Notes: generated by a model from the sequence alone, not told the origin. DNA of 64,000 nucleotides from Rossellomorea pakistanensis (GCF_016908495.1 NZ_JAFBDZ010000005.1:186001-250000); one strand, 5' to 3'. Positions 1 to 8,497 are shown, numbered from the stretch's first letter. Made by a program: numbers and translations.

Positions 1-449
1 CAGTGGTTGCGGAAGAAGTAAGAAAACTAGCCGATCAAACCAATCATTCTGCCGTTCATATTCAATCGTTAGTCTCTACCATTCAAAATGAGTCCACTGA
101 TACCGTTTCAAATATTCATTTAGTTCAAGAAAATGTCTCATCAGGTATTACTCTTTCTCAAGATACAGTAACAAAATTCAGAGACATTCTCCGATCTATT
201 GAACAGGTCACTTCACAAATTCAAGAAGTAGCAGCGACGACACTTCAAATTACATCTGGATACGAGGTTGTTCAAAGGTCTATGAAAGAAATAGCAATGG
301 GATCGAAAGAAACGTCTGCAAGTACAGAGAATATTGCTGCCGCTACAGAAGAGCAGCTAGCTTCTATGGAAGAAGTCTCAAATGCAGCAATTTCTTTATC
401 CCATTTAGCGGACGAATTACAGTCCATGGTTTCTCGTTTTAAAGCTTAA
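1..449 (+). CDS. Methyl-accepting chemotaxis protein, C-terminal part
   Basis: The window opens inside a methyl-accepting chemotaxis protein; only the last 148 residues are present and the true start lies upstream. Such membrane receptors signal through CheW and CheA to the flagellar motor. The first residues, [12 protein letters not shown], are the segment that follows the signalling hairpin tip in this family, so what remains is the descending helix of the cytoplasmic coiled coil. It is rich in Ser, Thr, Gln and Glu at heptad flanks, as methylation helices are, and ends in a short VSRFKA tail. The sensory domain is outside the window, so the stimulus cannot be named. Confidence 0.93.
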   Translation, partial: VVAEEVRKLADQTNHSAVHIQSLVSTIQNESTDTVSNIHLVQENVSSGITLSQDTVTKFRDILRSIEQVTSQIQEVAATTLQITSGYEVVQRSMKEIAMGSKETSASTENIAAATEEQLASMEEVSNAAISLSHLADELQSMVSRFKA

Positions 450-509
450 TTTTTGATCCTCTGCTGCATGTTTGGAATGGATCTAATTAGTAAAAGAGGT
501 GTTCTACAT

Positions 510-623
510 GCCCTTAATTTATTTAGAAGGAGCAAGTGCCGTAGAAAAACGACCACAGCCAATGAAATTGTAAAAGCAACGGAGGCATACGTCATTCCAG
601 AGGTGAATCATCATCTTCCTTGA
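510..623 (+). pseudogene. P-loop kinase fragment, frameshifted and truncated
   Basis: Reading from the ATG at 510 gives MPLIYLEGASAV, which then runs into a stop. Shifting one base restores KTTTANEIVKATEAYVIPEV, so a one-base deletion has removed the glycine codon of a GASAVGKTTT Walker A loop. After about 38 codons the frame closes and no remaining kinase sequence follows. The start of a nucleoside or small-molecule kinase of the P-loop NTPase superfamily is the best reading. The rest of the gene has been deleted, apparently replaced by the repeat at 637-751. Confidence 0.6.
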
Positions 624-636
624 CTTAAAGGGGAAA

Positions 637-751
637 ATGCACAACTTTTTGATTTTATGCTTCAGTATGATTTGTAAACGCACGAGAATCAGATTTTATG
701 CACAACTTTTAGAAAAAAACACACGAGATTCCAAATTTATGCACATGTTAA
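637..751 (+). repeat. TGCAC-core phased array, copy 1
   Basis: This 115 bp stretch carries TGCAC-like cores beginning at offsets 2, 22, 43, 63, 84 and 104, a spacing of 20-21 bp. The reverse complement of 50548-50662 is also 115 bp and aligns without gaps, at about 82 of 115 identical bases by hand count. The open frame across it is not a gene. Confidence 0.75.
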
Positions 752-799
752 TTTGTTGGTGGTTACTAATAAAAAGCATGGAATATCTTCTATCTATGA

Positions 800-898
800 T
801 GGTTCCAGTTCCCTTTTGAGACAGCCCTTTTGTTTATTCGTAAAATCAAAGAAGGAAAATTAAGAGCTAATAAAGAAAAGGATAAGGATAGACTTTAA
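800..898 (+). other. Possible decayed C-terminal remnant of a membrane protein
   Basis: An open frame without a start reads WFQFPFETALLFIRKIKEGK and continues in a basic tail to the TAA at 896. A hydrophobic stretch followed by many Lys and Arg looks like the end of a membrane protein whose front is gone. With the kinase fragment and the repeat, this makes 450-899 a graveyard region without an intact gene. I cannot name the parent family. Confidence 0.25.
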
Positions 899-899
899 A

Positions 900-1424
900 G
901 TGGTGATTTCATTGGAAAGTAGAAGGCCAAAGAAGATTCATATTATTGGTTCAGTAGGTAGCGGGAAGACAACTTTAGCACGGAATTTATCAGTAGAACT
1001 GAATATTCCCTATTATGAACTAGATAATGTTGTTTGGAGAAGGTCTAGTAACGGGGATATAAGAAGATCTCATGAAGAAAGGGATCGGCAGCTTGACTCC
1101 ATTGTTCGCACTGATGAGTGGATTATAGAAGGAGTACACCATACATGGGTGTCACAAGGCTTTGAACAAGCTGAAATGATTCTATTTTTAGATACAAGTT
1201 ACTCCAAAAGGCAATATCGAATTACTAAAAGATTTATTTTTCAAAAACTCGGATTGGAACTGGCAAACTATCAGCCTACATTGTCCATGTTTAAAAAAAT
1301 GTTTGTCTGGAATCAATATTTCGAAAGAGAAAGTAAGCCACAAATCTTACATATTTTAAAAGAGTACGAACATAAGACGATTATTTTACAAGACAATATA
1401 GAAATTAAAAAGTATATTGGTTAG
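900..1424 (+). CDS. FlaR-like P-loop NTPase (AAA_18 type kinase-like protein)
   Basis: A 174-residue soluble protein of the P-loop kinase-like group often annotated as DNA topology modulation protein FlaR. A Walker A loop, GSVGSGKTT, lies at about residues 17-25, followed by a YYELDNVVWRR segment and a basic second half, the usual order in this family. Its substrate is not known; the family resembles adenylate or shikimate kinases and may phosphorylate a small molecule. It starts at a GTG, with a second GTG directly after, and a purine-rich AAGGATAAGG upstream. The NUDIX gene begins 15 bp downstream and a histidine phosphatase follows, so the three form an operon of phosphoryl-transfer and hydrolysis enzymes. 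Confidence 0.8.
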   Translation: MVISLESRRPKKIHIIGSVGSGKTTLARNLSVELNIPYYELDNVVWRRSSNGDIRRSHEERDRQLDSIVRTDEWIIEGVHHTWVSQGFEQAEMILFLDTSYSKRQYRITKRFIFQKLGLELANYQPTLSMFKKMFVWNQYFERESKPQILHILKEYEHKTIILQDNIEIKKYIG

Positions 1425-1438
1425 AGAGGAATGTTCAT

Positions 1439-1903
1439 TTGGGATACATTGAAGATTTAAGGAAACTAGTAGGACATCGCCCATTAATATTTGCGGGAGC
1501 CGTAGCCGTTCTTGTGGATCCAGCAGGGAAAATCTTATTACAACAGCGTAAGCACCCACGAGGTACATGGGGAATTCCAGGTGGCTTGATGGAGTTAGCT
1601 GAATCTACTGAAGATGTAGCGAAACGGGAAGTATTCGAAGAAACAGGGTTAATCATTGATGATTTAACGTTAATCAATGTTTATTCAGGGCCTGAACACT
1701 TTATAAAAGCAGCAAATGGGGATGAATTCTATGTTGTCACGACCGCTTATTATACAAAGAAATATGATGGGGAAATAAAAGTAGATCCAATAGAATCGAT
1801 TAAATTTGAGTTTTTTTCTCCAAACGAACTTCCTGAGAATATGGTTAAAAGCCATAAGGACATTTTGAATGAATTCTTAGAGAAGCACTATACCATTGAA
1901 TAG
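1439..1903 (+). CDS. NUDIX hydrolase
   Basis: A 154-residue NUDIX hydrolase, cleaving a nucleoside diphosphate linked to another moiety X. The full Nudix box is present: GGLMELAESTEDVAKREVFE followed by ETGL, at about residues 42-65, with all metal-binding glutamates intact. The N-terminal HRPLIFAGAVAVLVD strand is typical of the ADP-ribose pyrophosphatase-like branch of Bacillus, but substrate cannot be read from sequence. The start is a TTG with AGAGAGGA about 8 bp upstream; no ATG fits as well. It is the middle gene of a tight three-gene operon. Confidence 0.88.
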   Translation: MGYIEDLRKLVGHRPLIFAGAVAVLVDPAGKILLQQRKHPRGTWGIPGGLMELAESTEDVAKREVFEETGLIIDDLTLINVYSGPEHFIKAANGDEFYVVTTAYYTKKYDGEIKVDPIESIKFEFFSPNELPENMVKSHKDILNEFLEKHYTIE

Positions 1904-1917
1904 AAAGGGGATAAACG

Positions 1918-2511
1918 ATGACGACGATTTGTTTGGTAAGGCATGGGGAAACGGATTGGAATGTCTTGGGGAAGCTGCAAGGTGGAACAGATATCCCCTT
2001 AAATTCAAGAGGGATTCAACAGGCTGAGGAATGTCGTGAATTTTTCAAGGACAGTCATTTTGATGTACTAATTGCAAGCCCCCTAAAACGGGCAAAACTT
2101 ACTGCAGAAATCATTAATAAAGATCTGAATCTTCCACTCATTGAAATGAAAGACTTTGTAGAAAAACATTTTGGGGATGCAGAAGGGCTTAGCGTAGAAG
2201 ATAGGACCGCTAAATTCCCAAGTAGAGAGTATCCTAATGAAGAGGACTGGAGTTCCTTTCAGAAACGTGTCATGGAAGGCGTTCATAAAGTTAATCAAAA
2301 GTATCCCGATCAAAAAGTCCTGCTTGTAGCCCATGGGGGAGTCATAAATGCGATTCTAGCTACAATTTCAAATGGGAAAATTGGTTCAGGGAAAACGAGA
2401 TTAATCAATGCATGTATAAGCAATATTCATTTTCATGAAGAAAAGTGGAATGTAACGGAATATAACCAGGTTTCGCATCTTTCTGATTATATGGTAAAAG
2501 GAAAGGTTTAA
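1918..2511 (+). CDS. Histidine phosphatase family protein (phosphoglycerate mutase-like)
   Basis: A 197-residue member of the histidine phosphatase branch-1 superfamily. The catalytic RHGETDWN motif is at about residues 8-15, the second catalytic histidine is in VAHGG near residue 140, and SPLKRAKLTAEI supplies the phosphate-binding arginine. The size and lack of the mutase insertions suggest a PhoE/YhfR-like phosphatase rather than a glycolytic mutase. It follows the NUDIX gene by 14 bp with a GAAAGGGG ribosome site, and the operon ends at the hairpin at 2659-2692. The physiological substrate is unknown. Confidence 0.86.
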   Translation: MTTICLVRHGETDWNVLGKLQGGTDIPLNSRGIQQAEECREFFKDSHFDVLIASPLKRAKLTAEIINKDLNLPLIEMKDFVEKHFGDAEGLSVEDRTAKFPSREYPNEEDWSSFQKRVMEGVHKVNQKYPDQKVLLVAHGGVINAILATISNGKIGSGKTRLINACISNIHFHEEKWNVTEYNQVSHLSDYMVKGKV

Positions 2512-2537
2512 AGGGAAGAGAAGCAACATCCACGTAA

Positions 2538-2651
2538 TTTGTCCGAGTTATGAAGTTTTTTGTCCATAAATCCCTATAATTTGTCCGTCGCTCCACTTTA
2601 TTTGTCCAAAACCACTATTATATTGACCGTTCGACAAAATACAACAAAATT
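2538..2651 (+). repeat. TTTGTCC-core phased array, copy 1
   Basis: Cores GTCC/GACC start at 2541, 2562, 2583, 2604 and 2625, exactly 21 bp apart. Between cores the units differ from one another. The reverse complement of 11310-11423 carries the same five units in the same order; units two to five match at about 87 percent by hand count. It lies between convergent genes, just before their shared terminator. Confidence 0.8.
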
Positions 2652-2658
2652 CACAATC

Positions 2659-2692
2659 AAAAGGTTGACCCCAACATGGTGGTCAACCTTTC
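2659..2692. terminator. Bidirectional Rho-independent terminator
   Basis: AAAGGTTGACC pairs with GGTCAACCTTT across a short loop, with A-run and T-run flanks. It closes both the histidine phosphatase operon (plus) and the DUF4097 gene (minus). Confidence 0.85.
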
Positions 2693-2700
2693 TGTTCGTG

Positions 2701-3564
2701 TTAGTGAATATCAATATTTCCACTAGAAACTTTTAAGTTGATCGGATGTGTTCCCTTTCCGTGCTTTCCGCTGATATCCTTCTTGTTTACCTTATGATTG
2801 GTTAAAGGGAATTCACTAGAAATGTCCCCGCTGCTGACCTTGCCATTTAAAGTGAAGTCGGCATTGTCGGGAAGGTCGAGGTCAACGCTTCCTGAACTTA
2901 TCTTAATATTGACAGAATCGTTAAGCTCATCCATTTGGGCGTTTAACCTGCCAGAAGAAAGGTCAGCATCAAGTGGGCCTACATATCCACTTAAATCGAT
3001 TTTTCCTGAGCTAATATCGAAGGAACCCTTATCCGTTTTGAGTGAGTGAATACTGATTCTCCCCGATGAGCCTTCATGATCAAACTCTTTTGTAACGAAA
3101 TTCTCCAGTTCTACATTTCCAGAGCTCATTTCCAATGAAAGGGTTGAAAGTGTCATAGGCTTTTCTTCTGAGTGTCCTTCAAAGACGAAATTTCCGGAAC
3201 CGACTTTAATATCCATGTCACGGTCGTAATTTTCTGGAAGATAAATGGTGAGTTTGTTCTTCTTATCAAAGAAGGATAACCAATCAAACCATTTTCGATC
3301 TACTTTTAATTCGATTGTGTCGTTCGTTTGGGAAATGGTTAATTTTCCTTTCCCATGTAATTCCGCCTCTAAGCGATTGTTATTAGTGGGAATGACAGTT
3401 GTGCTGCTACTGTCTACATCAATTTCAATGGATTCAATATCCTTGCTTACTTTGATTCCTTTAGTTTGATCATCAGAGCCGAAAAACGGAAGTTTATCTC
3501 CATAATTCACGAATACTAACGCGAATGCCACAATGAGTAATAAAATAACAAATAAATTCTTCAA
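2701..3564 (-). CDS. DUF4097 family membrane-anchored protein (LiaG-like)
   Basis: A protein of about 287 residues: one N-terminal membrane segment (KNLFVILLLIVAFALVFV) and then a long outside-facing region of repeated short beta strands with SSG-containing turns (DISSGKIDLSG, DADLSSGRLNAQ, VKISSGSVDLD-like), the signature of DUF4097, a right-handed beta-helix-like adhesin fold. LiaG of the B. subtilis LiaFSR envelope-stress system has the same layout, but no liaFSR genes are nearby. I chose the TTG at 3564, because AGAAAGAAGG lies 7 bp before it; a longer reading from an ATG at 3585 would put that site inside the gene. Function is unknown. Confidence 0.75.
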   Translation of the reverse strand: MKNLFVILLLIVAFALVFVNYGDKLPFFGSDDQTKGIKVSKDIESIEIDVDSSSTTVIPTNNNRLEAELHGKGKLTISQTNDTIELKVDRKWFDWLSFFDKKNKLTIYLPENYDRDMDIKVGSGNFVFEGHSEEKPMTLSTLSLEMSSGNVELENFVTKEFDHEGSSGRISIHSLKTDKGSFDISSGKIDLSGYVGPLDADLSSGRLNAQMDELNDSVNIKISSGSVDLDLPDNADFTLNGKVSSGDISSEFPLTNHKVNKKDISGKHGKGTHPINLKVSSGNIDIH

Positions 3565-3718
3565 AACTATACCTTCTTTCTTCATTCGTTTTCGATATCC
3601 TCATCATATGACATTGGACTTCATTCAACAATGAACTCTGGATTTATTTTCAAGTAAGACCTGAGGCTTATGAGCTTCTAAGAAGAAATAATCTATTCTA
3701 TCTGGAGGGAGCGTGCCT

Positions 3719-4486
3719 TTATAAAAAATCACTAATTTTTTTGGTTGAAATGCCAGCGTTTTTTAGTGCTTGAGAGATGTGCCTCGCAAACTCTAGTGCA
3801 CGTTTGCCGTCGCCGTGAATACATATCGTATCAGCTTGAATTCTTACTTCCGTATTTTGGAGGCTCGTGACTTTCCCTTCTTTAACCATACGGATGACCT
3901 GATTTATGGCAGATTCATGATTCTCAATGAGTGAGTCGGGAAGTCGACGGGAGGTTAATGTCCCATCTTGTTGATAAGTGCGATCGGAAAATACTTCATG
4001 GGCTGACCGCAGTCCTATTTTTTTTCCTGCTTTAACTAGCTCACTTCCGGCAAGTCCGTAAAGAATTAATTCTGGATCGACTTTGTAAACCGCTTCAGCG
4101 ATGGCTTCAGAGAGACGTGTGCTTTTGGCGGCCATATTGAAAAGGGCACCATGCGGCTTCACATGCTGAAGCTTTCCACCTTCTGATTTGACAAAAGCAA
4201 AGAGAGCCCCGATTTGATAGGTCACTAAATCATGTGCTTCACGAGGGGAAATATCTATATTTCTTCGACCGAAGCCAACTAAATCCTGAAGTCCAGGATG
4301 AACTCCGATTCCGACGTTTTTTTCTAAAGCAAGTTGAACGGTCTGTCTCATTGTGGAAGGGTCACCAGCATGAAATCCACAGGCGATATTCGCAGACGTT
4401 ACATAATGAAGAATCTCGTTATCATTTCCTATCCTGTAAGCACCAAAGCTTTCTCCCATGTCACAATTTAAGTCGACTGTGTACAT
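3719..4486 (-). CDS. pxpA: 5-oxoprolinase subunit A (LamB/YcsF family)
   Basis: The 255-residue LamB/YcsF protein, subunit A of the prokaryotic ATP-dependent 5-oxoprolinase, which opens pyroglutamate to glutamate. Family landmarks are [11 protein letters not shown] at the N-terminus, [12 protein letters not shown] near residue 35, [15 protein letters not shown] and [10 protein letters not shown]. It is the third gene of a minus-strand operon, 13 bp after pxpC, with GGAGG 9 bp before its ATG. The three subunits together remove 5-oxoproline, a damage product of glutamine and glutamate. Length matches the family norm. Confidence 0.95.
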   Translation of the reverse strand: MYTVDLNCDMGESFGAYRIGNDNEILHYVTSANIACGFHAGDPSTMRQTVQLALEKNVGIGVHPGLQDLVGFGRRNIDISPREAHDLVTYQIGALFAFVKSEGGKLQHVKPHGALFNMAAKSTRLSEAIAEAVYKVDPELILYGLAGSELVKAGKKIGLRSAHEVFSDRTYQQDGTLTSRRLPDSLIENHESAINQVIRMVKEGKVTSLQNTEVRIQADTICIHGDGKRALEFARHISQALKNAGISTKKISDFL

Positions 4487-4499
4487 TTTGATATGCCTC

Positions 4500-5501
4500 C
4501 TAACGTAGTTTTAAAGCAATTCCTTGTTTAAGCTGCTGTAAATTCCATTCTTGTTTTAAATAAAGCTTTTGTGCTTCTTCCACTGTAATTTCTTTAAATG
4601 CTACCCTGTCACCCGGCTTTAATTGTGCAACATATGGTAAATCGGCGGTTGCGACTTGGGCAATTTTCGGATAACCGCCTATTGTTTGCCGGTCTGCCAG
4701 AAGGATAATCGGATTCCCGTTTGAAGGAACTTGAATGGTTCCGAAACTTACTGCTTCTGAAATCATATCCTCTTCATGCTGTAGTTTGAGTCTCGGTCCT
4801 TCAAGGCGATAGCCCATACGGTCAGATTGGGCTGTTATGTTAAAGGGCTCATTGAAAAAGTTGTCCAAGCTATCCTTTGAAAATAAGTGATATTGCCTCC
4901 CTGGTGTTACCCTAATATAAGCTTTCTTATGATGGGTCGGAATCAATTCAGAGGCAACGGTCCATTCCATTTCAGTGAAAGGGGAATTTATAAGATTTGG
5001 AGTAAGCGATTGAATCATATTTTTTGAAAGAGATCCAATTTGTCCAGGTTTCAGCTCGTCATCAGGCTTGAGGGCTCGTCCTTTGAAACCACCAATTTCT
5101 GCCCGGAGATAGGTTGATTTACTATTCATAATAGAGGAAACGTTGAGACCACCTGCAATCGCAATATAGGCTCTACACCCATCTTGGCATTGACCGATAC
5201 GAAGTTCACTGCCTTTTTTAATAAGGACAGGGCGCCATAGTGGCAATGATTGTCCATCAATCGTCGCATTCATTGTTGCTCCGCAGATGGAGATCAGTGT
5301 CGTTTCAGTAAATTCAATTACAGGTCCAAGTAGGGTGAATTCAATGGTAGGATGAATTTCCTCGTTTCCTACTAGTAGATTGGAGATGCGATGTGCTAAT
5401 GAATCCATTGCGCCACTGACGATAACACCATGCTTCTGAAAACCGTATCTTCCTAAATCCTGTACAGTTGACAGGAGGCCTGGTTTTTTGATTTTTAACA
5501 T
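4500..5501 (-). CDS. pxpC: 5-oxoprolinase subunit C (KipA-type, biotin-dependent carboxyltransferase-like)
   Basis: A 333-residue protein of the allophanate hydrolase subunit 2 / KipA family. It begins [20 protein letters not shown], the standard family N-terminus, and contains [13 protein letters not shown] and [12 protein letters not shown]. With PxpB it forms the 5-oxoprolinase core; in B. subtilis the paralogue KipA counteracts the KipI inhibitor of the sporulation kinase KinA. Its ATG shares one base with the pxpB stop (TAATG), so translation is coupled and equal dosage is likely. Confidence 0.94.
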   Translation of the reverse strand: MLKIKKPGLLSTVQDLGRYGFQKHGVIVSGAMDSLAHRISNLLVGNEEIHPTIEFTLLGPVIEFTETTLISICGATMNATIDGQSLPLWRPVLIKKGSELRIGQCQDGCRAYIAIAGGLNVSSIMNSKSTYLRAEIGGFKGRALKPDDELKPGQIGSLSKNMIQSLTPNLINSPFTEMEWTVASELIPTHHKKAYIRVTPGRQYHLFSKDSLDNFFNEPFNITAQSDRMGYRLEGPRLKLQHEEDMISEAVSFGTIQVPSNGNPIILLADRQTIGGYPKIAQVATADLPYVAQLKPGDRVAFKEITVEEAQKLYLKQEWNLQQLKQGIALKLR

Positions 5502-6205
5502 TATGTAGCCTCCATTTCCATATATTCTTCCAGTGTAATCGGTTTGAACTTAATTTGATCTCCCGCCATTAACAAACTAGGATTCTCCTCATAGGGGCGA
5601 AATAATTTTAATGGTGTTTTTCCGATAAGCTGCCATCCTCCAGGTGTTTCAATTGGATAAACCCCAGTTTGATTGCCGGCAATACCGACAGAGCCTTCAG
5701 GAATTTTCAACCTGGGGGTAGCTTTCCTTGGTGTTGCGATTCTCTTATTCATCCCGCCAATATAAGGAAACCCAGGGGCAAACCCAATCATATAGACCAA
5801 ATATTCACCATTAGCATGAAGGGTCATGACTTCCTCCGTGGTTAACCTGTTATACTTAGCCACTTCCTCTAGGTCTGGCCCAAACTCCCCGCCATAGCAA
5901 ACAGGAATTTCTACTATTCTAGGTTTACTTTGTTTTATAGAAGGAATGTTAGATAATAATATTTTAATCTTTTCACAGATGATGGAATAAGGAAACGTGC
6001 TCTTGCTGTGTAATGGAATTTTCATTAGGTTATAAAAAAGAGTAACCGTTGTAAAAGCGGGGATATACTCTATCATCCATTCCGGAGGGTGTTCATCTAA
6101 TAATGTCGCTACCGTTTGAACGGATTGGTGGGTTACTTCATTGATCTCATTTCCGAAATCAATAATAATTGCCTGATCCCCTAGTGGGTGGAGTTGATAG
6201 TTCAT
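5501..6205 (-). CDS. pxpB: 5-oxoprolinase subunit B (KipI-type)
   Basis: A 234-residue protein of the allophanate hydrolase subunit 1 / KipI family. Landmarks are the N-terminal LGDQAIIIDFG, the EVMTLHANGEYLVYMIGFAPG loop region and GGWQLIGKTPLKLF near the C-terminus. It is the first gene of pxpB-pxpC-pxpA, with a strong AGGAGG before the ATG. In B. subtilis KipI inhibits KinA, so a regulatory role is an alternative to catalysis, but the complete three-subunit set here argues for 5-oxoprolinase. The upstream 860 bp hold phased repeats. Confidence 0.94.
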   Translation of the reverse strand: MNYQLHPLGDQAIIIDFGNEINEVTHQSVQTVATLLDEHPPEWMIEYIPAFTTVTLFYNLMKIPLHSKSTFPYSIICEKIKILLSNIPSIKQSKPRIVEIPVCYGGEFGPDLEEVAKYNRLTTEEVMTLHANGEYLVYMIGFAPGFPYIGGMNKRIATPRKATPRLKIPEGSVGIAGNQTGVYPIETPGGWQLIGKTPLKLFRPYEENPSLLMAGDQIKFKPITLEEYMEMEAT

Positions 6206-6245
6206 GAGTAGACCTCCTGGTTTTTGGTAGTGATATAGCTAGGTG

Positions 6246-6640
6246 CATAAATTTCGAAAGCAGGCTATAAAATTAACTCATAAAAGGTAGATTCGCGCTC
6301 ATAAGAGTGCTAGTAGGCTCCAAAAAACTAGTTAAGCGAGTATCTTCCGGAAGTCGGCTCATAAAGAGGACCGATAAACTCATAAAAAATGATTCGCATA
6401 AATAAAAAAGCTAATTAAGCCCAAAAACCCTGACTAGGGGTATGGTATACCTTCCAAAAGTAGGCTCATAAAAAGGACAAGCTACCACATATAAGGTAGA
6501 TTATCGCGCATAAAAGAGCTAGTTAGGCTCAAAAAGACTTGCTAAGCGTATAACTTCTGAAAATCGGCTCTTAAAAAAGGCAAATTAACTCATTAAAAGG
6601 ATAGATCCACACATAAAAGTACTAATCCATACTCATAAAA
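6246..6640. repeat. CTCATAAAA-core phased array, long copy
   Basis: About twenty degenerate copies of CTCATAAAA (also GCATAAA, CACATAA, CTCAAAAA) lie along 395 bp. Clear cores sit at 6279, 6300, 6320, 6360, 6381, 6467, 6488, 6509, 6530, 6570, 6591, 6612 and 6634, mostly 20-22 bp apart. A higher order is visible: 6296-6390 and 6505-6600 share a five-core block of about 105 bp, and 6397-6480 is a poorer third copy. The region lies between divergent pxpB and the MFS gene. Confidence 0.78.
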
Positions 6641-6691
6641 CCACCTCTTGCCAAACAAACCTCTATGCTTCCGGCTACCCAATTTGTAAAA

Positions 6692-6782
6692 TGCAAGAAA
6701 CTAGTTCGCAATTACAAGAGAAATAAGATAATTGCACAAATCCCGACCTGAATTGCACAAATCCAAATTACCAGCAATTCAC
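6692..6782. repeat. GCACAAA-core short phased array
   Basis: ATTGCACAAATCC occurs at 6731 and again at 6752, 21 bp later, with weaker matches one step before (TTACAAG, near 6712) and after (CAGCAATTCAC, near 6772). It abuts the CTCATAAAA array but uses a different core word. The remaining part of this gene-free stretch, to 7050, shows only AT-rich sequence. Confidence 0.55.
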
Positions 6783-7069
6783 CCATACGATACAAGATGT
6801 ATCCTAGTGTCACCTCGTTATATTTTCAGAATTTTCTCCCTGATATTCATTATAATATAAATGCAATTCAATTCCCAAATTCATGAACAAACAAGACGTA
6901 ATCATATCCCCATCGAAAATGGTCTTTTTTGACAAATAAAGTCATGCCTTTTTTATTTCTTTTTTGTGACTGATGTGATAATATTTAGTGATTCGAAATA
7001 CTTTGACTTACAAACATTTTTTTGCAACTAGGGTCGTTGCATAAATTATAAGTAAAGGAGTGAATTCCG

Positions 7070-8266
7070 TTGAATCAGACTGTAAAACAGCCTTTATGGA
7101 CGAAGTCTTTTATTATGCTGATGGTAGGGAATTTATTTGTGTTTATGTCGTTTCAGATGTTAATTCCGACTTTGCCACCGTATATTAAGTCGATTGGGGC
7201 ATCTGGGTTAGAGATTGGTTTGGTTACGACGTTGTTTTCAGTCGGTGCTGTATTAAGCCGCCCGTTTATCGGTTACATGCTTGAATATCGAACGCGGAAG
7301 CCACTCGTATTAATTGGGGCCATTGCCCTTCTTGCGATTACGGTGATTTATCCACTTTCGCAAATAGTTGTGATTTTCCTATTATTCCGTTTTGTACATG
7401 GCCTTGCTTGGGGCTGGTCAACAACGGTGAATGGGACAGCGGCAGTAGATGTTGTGCCGAAATCTCGGCTAGGCGAAGGAATGGGTTACTACGGACTATC
7501 GGTTACTCTCGGTATGATTGTGGCACCTAGTCTAGGAATCTATTTATTTCAAATCACTTCGTTTACGAATTTGATTTATATTTCCAGTGGTTTAGGAGTA
7601 ATCGCGATTTTCTTACTGGGAATTGTCCATTATCAGACACCGGAAGTGGTGAAAAATACGAAGAGAGAACAGCTTAAGTTCTCTTATCTAGGATCATTAG
7701 TAGAAAAATCAAGCTGGTTCCCAGCATTTATTACGATTATTGTTACTTTTGGATATGGATCGATTGTGACATTTATTGTTATTTTTGGAGAGGAACGTGG
7801 GATTGATCAGATTTTTCTATTCTATTTGTTTAATGCTATAATGGCCTCTTTATCCAGACCTATTTCAGGGAAATGGTTTGACCAAAGAGGACCAAAAGGG
7901 CTGGTCTTGTTTTGTACCTTCATCACATTTATCGGAATGTGGGTGCTTTCATTTGCCCACTCAAGCTTGCTCATCGCTATTTCGGGAGTTCTATTTGGAA
8001 TTGGATTTGGTTCATTGATTCCAACACTTCAGTCTTGGACTCTTTCGCAAACACCGGATCATCGGCGTGGAGTGGCAAATGGGATGTTTTTCTCATCAAT
8101 CGATCTAGGAATTGGACTAAGTGGTCTTGTATTTGGTGTACTGGCCCAGTATGTAGAAACAGGAACCCTTTTCCAAATCTCTAGCCTATTCCTTCTAATT
8201 GCAATGGGAGTAACAGTCGTTGAGGGGAAAAGAAGAAAAGTGTTAAGGCATCAAACAACTTCATAA
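7070..8266 (+). CDS. MFS transporter
   Basis: A 398-residue major facilitator with about twelve hydrophobic segments and a central charged loop near residues 190-210 (VKNTKREQLKFSYLG). The loop after segment two, GYMLEYRTRKPLVLIG, is the family motif A in variant form. The N-terminal pattern (MLIPTLPPYIKSIGASGLEIGLV) is that of drug/metabolite exporters common in Bacillus. A TTG start is chosen because AAAGGAGTG stands 8 bp before it. It is monocistronic and ends at the hairpin 8277-8327. Substrate unknown. Confidence 0.85.
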   Translation: MNQTVKQPLWTKSFIMLMVGNLFVFMSFQMLIPTLPPYIKSIGASGLEIGLVTTLFSVGAVLSRPFIGYMLEYRTRKPLVLIGAIALLAITVIYPLSQIVVIFLLFRFVHGLAWGWSTTVNGTAAVDVVPKSRLGEGMGYYGLSVTLGMIVAPSLGIYLFQITSFTNLIYISSGLGVIAIFLLGIVHYQTPEVVKNTKREQLKFSYLGSLVEKSSWFPAFITIIVTFGYGSIVTFIVIFGEERGIDQIFLFYLFNAIMASLSRPISGKWFDQRGPKGLVLFCTFITFIGMWVLSFAHSSLLIAISGVLFGIGFGSLIPTLQSWTLSQTPDHRRGVANGMFFSSIDLGIGLSGLVFGVLAQYVETGTLFQISSLFLLIAMGVTVVEGKRRKVLRHQTTS

Positions 8267-8276
8267 TAAGTATTAA

Positions 8277-8327
8277 GGACTAGCAGGATGAGAGTATTTT
8301 GACCCCTCATTTCAGCTGGTCCTTTCT
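8277..8327 (+). terminator. Rho-independent terminator of the MFS gene
   Basis: GGACTAGC pairs with GCTGGTCC (one G-U), with an inner pairing of GATGAG to CTCATT, followed by TTTCT. Confidence 0.7.
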
Positions 8328-8497
8328 ATAAATTTCTAAATTGTATGGTTTCAGTCGTAGTCAAAACGGGTTAATTCTAAAATGAAAACGAAATGAAATT
8401 TTACTGACACTTTTTTCTGTTAAAATATTACGAAGAGACGAGAAGTGTAGATTCCTTAGGAAAATAATCGAATCCTATACATATAACGGAGGCAATT

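Noticed and set aside
637..819. Sixty-codon open frame after the kinase fragment
   Set aside because: It has no ribosome site, begins at a repeat core and reads through the phased array; its composition is that of the repeat.
2538..2651. Heptapeptide-coding repeat (21 bp is seven codons)
   Set aside because: All frames contain stops, and a related array alternates 20 and 21 bp, so the spacing is helical, not codon based.
6246..6640. Possible CRISPR array
   Set aside because: There is no constant repeat of 24-40 bp and no spacer structure; only a short core recurs at 21 bp, and no cas gene is in the window.
7024..7040. GCAAC-N7-GTTGC dyad before the MFS gene
   Set aside because: Five-base arms are too short to claim an operator, and no convincing promoter elements fix its position.
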